Shown here: one piece after another, positions 6,659 to 11,944 of the stretch
How the letters are laid out: every line of letters starts with the position of its first letter
How positions within the stretch are numbered: position 1 is the stretch's first letter
Assembly: GCA_003648225.1 (NCBI GenBank)
Contig: QMOL01000053.1
Span: forward strand, 1 to 11,944
DNA length: 11,944 bases
Origin: Chlamydiota bacterium
Lineage (GTDB): Bacteria > Auribacterota > UBA3054 > B51-G9
Direction: 5' to 3'
The notes under the pieces: generated by a model
Seen by the model: only the letters and a program-made list of their open reading frames with translations
What the model was told of the DNA's origin: nothing
Databases searched by the model: none
Made by a program: the position numbers and the translations under genes

Positions 6659-7838
6659 AGTTCTTTATTATTCTCCCCTTCATCACCTTCTCTTTCGTGA
6701 TTTTCTTCTTTGCTTCCCAAATTAATGTCTCCCAAGGAGTCAGACGTAGTTTTAAAATGCCTTTTTGAATTTTTAATCCCGGAATATTACGCGTGTTGAA
6801 AAGCGGCCGCAAATCCGCATCATCAATGTACGGCTTCAGAGGAATGGATATTCCGCGCTCTACGGGCCAATTGTTGATCATAATAACAATGAATCGATCG
6901 TTCTTCTTCCACAAAGCAACCAGAAGCTGATTATTACTGTACAATTCATTGGTCAGTTTGGGAGGAAACAGAACTTTATCCACCGGCTTGATAAGCTCAA
7001 TACAACGTTTGAAACCGCTCAAAACCGGTTTCACGGTTTGCTCAAGATAATCCGGATGAAAATCAGCGCCTTTGGTAAGCGGCTCTTTTCGGGCGTACCA
7101 GTAGGCCCAGAAAAAGAGACCACGGGGGTTGTGCATTAAGGTGCTGTACATTATATATCGCATTTCCGTCGCATTAGGAGCTTTGGGGTAACCAAAACAT
7201 TGAACAATTGGAATCGTGTATGGATATCTATGCTCGACTTTGCTAAAAAATTCAACCTGCAAGTTCAGCATTGATTTAGGAAATAACTCCTTGTTTACAG
7301 GATAATAATCCGGCATGATAATATCCGCGCAATTCGTCCAGCGATCCCAGCCCTCTTGCCAATTTAAAGCTATAGAATCCGGTGTGTCAGGAGTCTTTTG
7401 CTTGATCATCTTGTGAAACTTTATCAGTACCTCAGGCGACATATTGGAGTCGGGCTCATCGTAAAAATACCAGAAACCTAACGCCGGATGGCTTTTCCAA
7501 CGTTCAACCATCTTCCCCATTCGGGTAAGTGCTTCCGCTTCGGTAATTCTCTTATATTTCATGAGCCTAACCGGAGTGCTGATATCGAGCATAACTTTAA
7601 GGTTGCACTTATGTGCCATATCCATGTAGGTTTGCACTTCTTTTTTATCTTTTGCCGCAAGACTGTAGCGATGAATGTAGTCGAATCCAAGTGATTTCAC
7701 ATACTTGAAGTTCTTCTCTGTCGGTTCCCCGGCGCAATAAATGCCAATGGGAAAGTCAAGTTTGTTTACTGCTTTCGTTCCGATGGAGAAGAACACCGAA
7801 ACTACAGTAAATGCTATAATTTTGAGTGAGTGTTGCAT
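6657..7838 (-). CDS. Secreted TIM-barrel glycoside-hydrolase-like protein
   Basis: A 393-residue exported protein. A signal peptide covers about 1-23 (core IIAFTVVSVFFSIG, probable cleavage after TKA). The next part reads as a (beta/alpha)8 barrel: FPIGIYCAGEPTEKNFKYVKSLGFDYIHRY, then NLKVMLDIS at 79-87, ALGFWYFYDEPDSN at 119-132, ADIIMPDYYP at 171-180, IPIVQCFGYP at 209-218 and RGLFFWAYWYAR at 239-250. E128 in YDEPD stands where clan-A-like barrels carry the acid/base glutamate. About 295-376 looks like a small C-terminal beta domain (LLVALWKKNDRFIVIMINN ... LTPWETLIWE), as in many glycosidases. Substrate and GH family are not recognisable. Translation starts at ATG 7836-7838, which has only a weak AAAGAAAA upstream. 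It is transcribed divergently from the oxidoreductase-aminotransferase operon and may share its regulation. A catalytically inactive carbohydrate-binding role is not excluded. Confidence 0.75.
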   Translation of the reverse strand: MQHSLKIIAFTVVSVFFSIGTKAVNKLDFPIGIYCAGEPTEKNFKYVKSLGFDYIHRYSLAAKDKKEVQTYMDMAHKCNLKVMLDISTPVRLMKYKRITEAEALTRMGKMVERWKSHPALGFWYFYDEPDSNMSPEVLIKFHKMIKQKTPDTPDSIALNWQEGWDRWTNCADIIMPDYYPVNKELFPKSMLNLQVEFFSKVEHRYPYTIPIVQCFGYPKAPNATEMRYIMYSTLMHNPRGLFFWAYWYARKEPLTKGADFHPDYLEQTVKPVLSGFKRCIELIKPVDKVLFPPKLTNELYSNNQLLVALWKKNDRFIVIMINNWPVERGISIPLKPYIDDADLRPLFNTRNIPGLKIQKGILKLRLTPWETLIWEAKKKITKEKVMKGRIIKN

Positions 7839-7853
7839 GACATTTTTTCTTTT

Positions 7854-7880
7854 TTAATATTTAAAGTAATAAGTTGTCAA
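7854..7880 (-). promoter_or_regulatory. Candidate promoter of the leftward secreted-protein gene
   Basis: Read on the - strand, a perfect TTGACA (7880-7875) is followed after 15 nt by TATTAA (7859-7854), about 15 nt before the start codon. The -35 element is a consensus match, but the spacer is short for sigma-70, and AT-rich DNA makes -10-like hexamers common. Confidence 0.35.
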
Positions 7881-7985
7881 ATAAAATTCAAGTATGACAT
7901 ATTGTAACACAATTTTAAATAATTTACTACAACTTATATTGTTGGATTATCAAATGTAAAATCGTCATATCATACAAAACAGTTT

Positions 7986-8012
7986 CAAATTGTTATAGAT
8001 TATAATAGTTTG
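7986..8012 (+). promoter_or_regulatory. 27-bp imperfect palindrome, candidate operator or RNA hairpin
   Basis: The arms CAAATTGTTATA and TATAATAGTTTG flank the trinucleotide GAT; 10 of 12 positions are complementary in DNA. The two mismatches become G-U pairs in a + strand RNA. It lies directly upstream of the extended -10 element at 8016-8024, where a repressor or activator of the rightward operon would bind. A second, shorter inverted repeat, ATTGT-AAC-ACAAT, is at 7901-7913. No regulator gene is in the window. Confidence 0.4.
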
Positions 8013-8015
8013 TTT

Positions 8016-8024
8016 TGATATAAT
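8016..8024 (+). promoter_or_regulatory. Candidate extended -10 promoter element for the oxidoreductase operon
   Basis: TGATATAAT fits the extended -10 consensus TG-N-TATAAT. No good -35 lies 17 bp upstream, which extended -10 promoters can tolerate. It would give a 5' leader of roughly 40 nt that contains the AAAGG ribosome site at 8061-8065. In such AT-rich DNA this remains a guess. Confidence 0.35.
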
Positions 8025-8071
8025 TTGCTGCAGTTAAATTATGTAGTAAATAAAATAAAAAAAGGCGAAAA

Positions 8072-9328
8072 ATGAACTCCGATAAATGTATTGAAAATAT
8101 CCTCATCATTGGGGGCGGAATGATAACCAATGATCTGATTTTACCCGCGGTATATCATTTACAACGATTGGGGAAAATTAAAAATATATCCGTTTGCGCA
8201 CTGAATGGAAGACCATTGAAGGAACTGGCTGAAAACCCGACAATAAAAAAAGCTTTCCCAAACTCTTCATTTAATGCACTTCCGGATTATAATTCAGTTG
8301 ATCTTAATGAATCCTTCCCGGAATTGTATAAAGATGTTTTAAATAAAATGGAACCTGAAAACTTAGTGATCGTTGCAACTCCGGATCAAACCCATTATAA
8401 AATCGCAAAAGATGCGCTTGCGGCAGGTCAGCACACAATAACCGTTAAGCCGCTGGTTTTAAAACATTGCGAAGCAGTAGAACTCGAGAATATCGCAAAG
8501 GAAAAAGGTCTCTTCCTCGGAGTTGAATATCATAAAAGAATGGACGACAGGGCATTAATGGCAAGACATCATTATCGTGAAGGACATTTCGGGGAATTTC
8601 GTTTGGGACAGGCATCAATGATTGAACCTTATTATTATATGAAATCAAATTTCCAGAATTGGTGCGTTTGCGAAAATACGGATATGTTTTCTTATGTTGG
8701 CTGCCATTATGTTGATCAAATCCATTTTATTACAGGACTGCTTCCTGTAGAAATTTCCGTTTACGCAATTAAAGATAAATATCCTAACGGACAAGAAGGG
8801 TATTTATGGACCGACGCACGCGTTCTGTGGAATAACGGCGCATGCCTCAATGTAATCAATGCAATCGGTTATCCTAATATCGCCCCGGGCGGAAACGCGC
8901 AGGGGTTAAAGATGTTTTGTAAGGGGGAAAAAGATGCGTGCATGATTTTTCATGAAGACCAATATCGAGGTGTTAAATATTCTTTCGACCCCGATCGCGA
9001 TAATTGCCCGGATAAAAAATATCAGGAACCAAGCCCGGATTTCATGAAACTTGTCTATCGTGGCGGAAATGATGGCTTGGAACCCGTTGGCTACGGCTAT
9101 CGCTCAATCGAAAAACTTGTTCAAGGTGCTTTGCGTGTTAAACAATGCGAGTCTTTGACAGATAAACAAAAAGAATTGAACACAATTGATGAAGAAGGTA
9201 TTTTAGCAACACCCCAAAATAGCTTTTATAATGAATTGGTTATGGAAGCAGGGCGGTTGTCTATCTTAAATGACGGAAAACCGGCTGTTATTGAATATGG
9301 AGAGAATCCGTCAGTAAGATTAAAATAA
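8072..9328 (+). CDS. Gfo/Idh/MocA-family NAD(P)-dependent oxidoreductase
   Basis: Cytoplasmic dehydrogenase of the sugar/inositol dehydrogenase superfamily, 418 aa. The N-terminal Rossmann fold starts with ILIIGGGMITND (glycine loop 14-16). It contains VIVATPDQTHYKIAKDALAAGQHTITVKPLVL at 99-130, the family strand-helix that normally ends in EKP. Here the motif is VKP, with the expected lysine at 126 and the glutamate replaced by valine. GVEYHKRMDD at 150-159 and the active-site helix GCHYVDQIHFITG at 210-222 (D215, H218) belong to the C-terminal alpha/beta domain. The start is supported by AAAGG six bases upstream. It is longer than many members (about 340-390 aa). No signal peptide is seen. 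It is followed after 37 nt by an aminotransferase gene, so it likely oxidises a hydroxyl group to a ketone that is then transaminated, or acts in the reverse direction. The substrate is unknown; a sugar or cyclitol is the usual case for the family. Confidence 0.9.
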   Translation: MNSDKCIENILIIGGGMITNDLILPAVYHLQRLGKIKNISVCALNGRPLKELAENPTIKKAFPNSSFNALPDYNSVDLNESFPELYKDVLNKMEPENLVIVATPDQTHYKIAKDALAAGQHTITVKPLVLKHCEAVELENIAKEKGLFLGVEYHKRMDDRALMARHHYREGHFGEFRLGQASMIEPYYYMKSNFQNWCVCENTDMFSYVGCHYVDQIHFITGLLPVEISVYAIKDKYPNGQEGYLWTDARVLWNNGACLNVINAIGYPNIAPGGNAQGLKMFCKGEKDACMIFHEDQYRGVKYSFDPDRDNCPDKKYQEPSPDFMKLVYRGGNDGLEPVGYGYRSIEKLVQGALRVKQCESLTDKQKELNTIDEEGILATPQNSFYNELVMEAGRLSILNDGKPAVIEYGENPSVRLK

Positions 9329-9365
9329 ACAATAGGCATAAAAAAATTAAATAAGGAAAATTGAA

Positions 9366-10739
9366 ATGGCTAAATATAGTTTAAAACCGGTAAATGTAAA
9401 AAAAATAAATACCAAATATCGTACCATCCAAACAAAATTGCCGGTACCGGAATCGTTGGAAATCTTTAACGCTTTAAATGAATCGGAACCGGTGTCAATG
9501 ATGGGACAACCCCCAATTATCTGGGATAAAGCTGAAGGATTTACAATTTATGACAAATGGGGAAATAAATGGCTGGATTGGTCTTCATGCGTGCTGGTGG
9601 CAAATGCGGGCCATGGAATCAAAGAAATTAAAGACGCCTTACTCGCAGAAATAAAACAGGGATTGCTTGGTACTTACGTGTTCGTTCATGAAAAAAGAGC
9701 GGAATTAACAAAAGCATTGAAAGCCCTTTCACCTGATCCGGATAATTATAAAGTTTTTCTTCTTTCAACCGGAAGTGAAGCAACGGAAAATTGTATAAAA
9801 TTAGCAAGAACATACGCATTGGAAAAATACGGCCCGCAAAAAAAATATTTCCTGACTTTCAATGGCGCGTTTCACGGCAGAACACTTGGCGCTCAATTAG
9901 CCGGCGGACTTCCCGGATTAAAAAACTGGATTCAGGAAGAAGGAGTGAATTTTATTCAAGTGCCTTTCCCCGACGGATTCAGACAAACAGATGTTTCATT
10001 TGATGTTTTGCTGAAGTCTCTAAAAGAGCAGGGGATTGATCCGGAAAATATTGCCGGAATGATGACCGAATCTTATCAGGGAATCGGTCCGTTTTTTCTA
10101 CCTTATGAATATGCCCGGAAATTAGAAAAATTCTGCAAAAAATATGACATCGTTTCGGTCTACGATGAAGTGCAGGCCGGATTCGGACGATCAGGTAAAA
10201 TGTTCACTTATGAACATTATGACGTAACTCCCGACCTGATAGCTTGCGGTAAAGGCATCTCCTCCTCATTACCTTTATCGGCAGTAATCGGTCGTAAAGA
10301 TATTATGGCTTTGTACGGACCGGGATCTATGACATCAACACATTCTGCAAGCCCGTTGCCCGTTGCAGCCAGCCTTGCAAGTTTAAAAGTCATTCAGGAA
10401 AGAAATTTAGTTGCAAATGCAGCAGAATTAGGGGATATTTTATTTTCCGAATTGGAAAGAATACAAAAAAAATATCCCGACGTATTAGGTATAACTACCG
10501 GAAAAGGCTTGGTGATGGGAATTCAATGCGTCGTCTCAGGAACAAAAGAACCTAACGCGATACTGGCTCAGAAAATTAACGAAAAAGCTTTTCATAAAGG
10601 ATTGTTAATGTTCGCTCCGGTTGGAATAGGAGGCTCATGCTTAAAAATAGCTCCTCCGTTATGTACTACAAAAGAAGCACTATTGGAAGGAATTCAGACG
10701 TTTGAAGAAGCCGTTGATGAAGTTCTATCCAACGAATAA
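9366..10739 (+). CDS. Class-III PLP-dependent aminotransferase
   Basis: Fold-type I aminotransferase of the 4-aminobutyrate/ornithine/glutamate-semialdehyde group, 457 aa. Ribosome site AAGGA lies 8 nt upstream. Visible family features: G.TIYDKWGNKWLDW at 58-72, STGSEATENCIKLAR at 134-148 (phosphate-binding region), FNGAFHGRTLGAQ at 165-177, E235 (MTES), YDEVQAGFGRSGKMF at 266-280 with D267 for the pyridine nitrogen, and the PLP lysine K296 in ACGKGISSSLPLSAV. Next come THSASPLPVAAS at 325-336 and a C-terminal domain with GKGLVMGIQ. All catalytic residues are present, so it should be active. The motif set does not fix the amine donor or acceptor, and GABA aminotransferase cannot be assumed. 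It shares an operon with the Gfo/Idh/MocA enzyme, so the acceptor may be the keto product of that enzyme. The following 59 nt before the convergent gene are T-rich but hold no convincing terminator. Confidence 0.9.
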   Translation: MAKYSLKPVNVKKINTKYRTIQTKLPVPESLEIFNALNESEPVSMMGQPPIIWDKAEGFTIYDKWGNKWLDWSSCVLVANAGHGIKEIKDALLAEIKQGLLGTYVFVHEKRAELTKALKALSPDPDNYKVFLLSTGSEATENCIKLARTYALEKYGPQKKYFLTFNGAFHGRTLGAQLAGGLPGLKNWIQEEGVNFIQVPFPDGFRQTDVSFDVLLKSLKEQGIDPENIAGMMTESYQGIGPFFLPYEYARKLEKFCKKYDIVSVYDEVQAGFGRSGKMFTYEHYDVTPDLIACGKGISSSLPLSAVIGRKDIMALYGPGSMTSTHSASPLPVAASLASLKVIQERNLVANAAELGDILFSELERIQKKYPDVLGITTGKGLVMGIQCVVSGTKEPNAILAQKINEKAFHKGLLMFAPVGIGGSCLKIAPPLCTTKEALLEGIQTFEEAVDEVLSNE

Positions 10740-10798
10740 CAGCAGAATGATTTTTAAGTTCTTTTATTTTTTTGTTTCGGCCTGCTGGTCTTAATAAA

Positions 10799-11944
10799 TT
10801 AATTCTTCGCTTTTCTTAGATGATTGATAAACAATAAATGATAAATGATAAATGATAAATAGCAGGGTTCTGGAACCGAAAGCCCCCATCGAATTTCATC
10901 CATATCTCCTTTCAATGAGCGCGAAGGTACAAAATAGGAATTACCAATTATAACATCCGTTATATCAGGTTGTAATAAACTGGGAATAGTTGTTTTATCC
11001 GTTGTATAACCACCAGTTTCATTCCCGATTATCACTTGGGCATTGTTGTTTGATATCGAGAAACTAAGATGGTACCAAACGTTGGAACTAAGAGTTTTAG
11101 TGGAATAAAAAAAATGCGGATTCGCTGCATCGTCATAAATGATCATTAGAACTTTTCCATTGACATTATCTATATTTCTAATATAAGCCTTAACAGGATA
11201 AGTGGTTAGTAATCCCATATAATTATCTCCTGAAAGAGACGGTAATCCATGTAATCTAAAAGCAAAATCCATAAACATCGAATCCCCGCCCGTCCAGGAA
11301 TTAGTAACAATTATCGCGTCACCGCCATCAAAAAAAAGATAATTCCCGCTATAAGGAGAATTAGTTTTAAATGCCGGTAACGTTAAATCATCAATTCCTA
11401 TCGGTGTATCATAATAAACATTAGTTGAATTAAGTATGGGAAATACAGCAGAGCGTCCACTTGAATTGTCGTCAGGAGTTACAAAACAGTTGGTCGCACC
11501 TTCAGCCGGCCATTGATTTGTTACTACTGAATCACAATGAATAAGCGCGCGGGTGAACATAGTATCTGCATAAGGCGGAACAGGTCCCGGTTCCGGTGGA
11601 ACAGGTATGTCTCCTAAACTTAAAACTAAAACATAATCATTACCGTTAGCAACGCTTCCCGGAGGATCAAATTCTACAATTGCTGCCCCGGTTCCGCTTG
11701 GAATATTACTTCCGGCACTGCTCCACAGGCCCGAGCGAGGATCAAACCAGCGAGCGTTCATATTTGTTCCTGCGAGTCGGCTCATTTTCACACGGATGTT
11801 TCTCCCGTTCGCGGAATAAATCATCGCGTTATCGCCGTTGGATGTTCGTGTAGCTGCAATGCAGGTTGAAAACATTCCCTCGCTACCGGTCATTGATCCC
11901 GTATCACCGTCAAGTATTGACTGGTCAGGAATTCGTGTAAGGAA
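10799..11944 (-). CDS. C-terminal part of a large secreted protein: collagen-binding-like domain, LamG-like domain, PEP-CTERM-like anchor (5' end outside window)
   Basis: The frame is open to the right edge, so only the last 381 residues are visible; ATG 11891-11893 is internal. Residues 1-about 110 (RIPDQSILDGDTGS..., IAATRTSNGDNAMIYSANGR, ARWFDPRSGLWSSAG, FDPPGSVANGNDYVLVL) match my memory of the 'putative collagen-binding' domain that ends apiosidase-like (DUF4038, GH140-related) glycoside hydrolases. The missing N-terminal part may therefore be such a catalytic domain. A Pro-rich linker (IPVPPEPGPVPP) leads into a LamG/concanavalin-A-like beta-sandwich of about 225 residues, with FFDGGDAIIV, SNVWYHLSFSISNNNAQVII and LKGDMDEIRWG. 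The end is VPEP, a hydrophobic stretch CYLSFIIYHLLFINHL and the basic tail RKAKN. That is the PEP-CTERM layout of exosortase-sorted surface proteins, but the hydrophobic stretch is coded by a 7-bp repeat (10835-10862). Likely role: extracellular or cell-surface polysaccharide degradation or binding. Confidence 0.8.
   Translation of the reverse strand, partial: FLTRIPDQSILDGDTGSMTGSEGMFSTCIAATRTSNGDNAMIYSANGRNIRVKMSRLAGTNMNARWFDPRSGLWSSAGSNIPSGTGAAIVEFDPPGSVANGNDYVLVLSLGDIPVPPEPGPVPPYADTMFTRALIHCDSVVTNQWPAEGATNCFVTPDDNSSGRSAVFPILNSTNVYYDTPIGIDDLTLPAFKTNSPYSGNYLFFDGGDAIIVTNSWTGGDSMFMDFAFRLHGLPSLSGDNYMGLLTTYPVKAYIRNIDNVNGKVLMIIYDDAANPHFFYSTKTLSSNVWYHLSFSISNNNAQVIIGNETGGYTTDKTTIPSLLQPDITDVIIGNSYFVPSRSLKGDMDEIRWGLSVPEPCYLSFIIYHLLFINHLRKAKN
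10835..10862 (+). repeat. 7-bp tandem repeat (TAAATGA), four units, inside the 3' end of the - strand gene
   Basis: Three exact units TAAATGA and a fourth with its last two bases swapped (TAAATAG). Read on the - strand the unit is TCATTTA and contains no stop in any frame. All three frames give the same cyclic heptapeptide FIIYHLS, which here forms the hydrophobic part of the PEP-CTERM-like tail. The + strand reading is full of stop codons. Confidence 0.9.

Noticed and set aside
8001..8006. TATAAT as the -10 of the rightward operon
   Set aside because: It has no suitable -35, lies inside the palindrome, and is less convincing than the extended -10 at 8016-8024.
10740..10788. Intrinsic terminator after the aminotransferase gene (CAGCAG at 10740 and CTGCTG at 10782)
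   Set aside because: The arms are 6 bp with a 36-nt loop and no T tract follows the second arm; too weak to call.

Overview
The window is an AT-rich bacterial segment. It carries eight substantial genes, two of them cut by the window edges, plus one doubtful 35-codon ORF. Several features suggest the PVC group, most likely Lentisphaerota, Kiritimatiellota or a related lineage. These are the short tandem repeats (7-mers and 9-mers) at gene ends, a protein ending in a PEP-CTERM-like anchor, many secreted carbohydrate-active proteins, an apiosidase-like protein C-terminus, and oxidoreductases of the Gfo/Idh/MocA type. This placement rests on general impression and not on a marker gene.

Left block, + strand (3-5433). 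The end of an oligopeptide/dipeptide-type ABC permease is followed by its two ATPases, OppD-like and OppF-like, whose genes overlap by 4 nt. Next comes a GH20 beta-N-acetylhexosaminidase without a signal peptide, then a protein-L-isoaspartate O-methyltransferase with an N-terminal extension. Spacing is short throughout, so this may be one operon. An Opp-type importer next to a cytoplasmic GH20 enzyme suggests uptake and hydrolysis of an N-acetylglucosamine-containing ligand (chitooligosaccharide or muropeptide). This is inference. A GC-rich hairpin lies between permease and oppD, and a 9-bp tandem repeat starts in the oppF stop codon region.

Middle block (5445-7838). A doubtful 35-codon ORF is followed by a secreted basic protein of unknown family on the + strand. 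It converges on a secreted TIM-barrel, glycoside-hydrolase-like protein on the - strand. A degenerate 7-mer repeat fills the convergent junction.

Divergent region (7839-8071). This 233-bp AT-rich spacer holds a candidate promoter for each direction and a 27-bp imperfect palindrome next to the rightward extended -10 element.

Right block. A two-gene operon on the + strand encodes a Gfo/Idh/MocA-family oxidoreductase and a class-III PLP aminotransferase. Together they could convert a hydroxyl group to a ketone and then an amine, or run in the reverse direction, on a sugar, cyclitol or similar substrate. Converging on it from the right edge is the 3' part of a large secreted protein: a collagen-binding-like domain as found after apiosidase-like (DUF4038) catalytic domains, a Pro-rich linker, a LamG-like beta-sandwich, and a PEP-CTERM-like tail. 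The hydrophobic helix of this tail is encoded by a 7-bp tandem repeat that reads as the same hydrophobic peptide in all three frames. That is the most unusual thing in the window.
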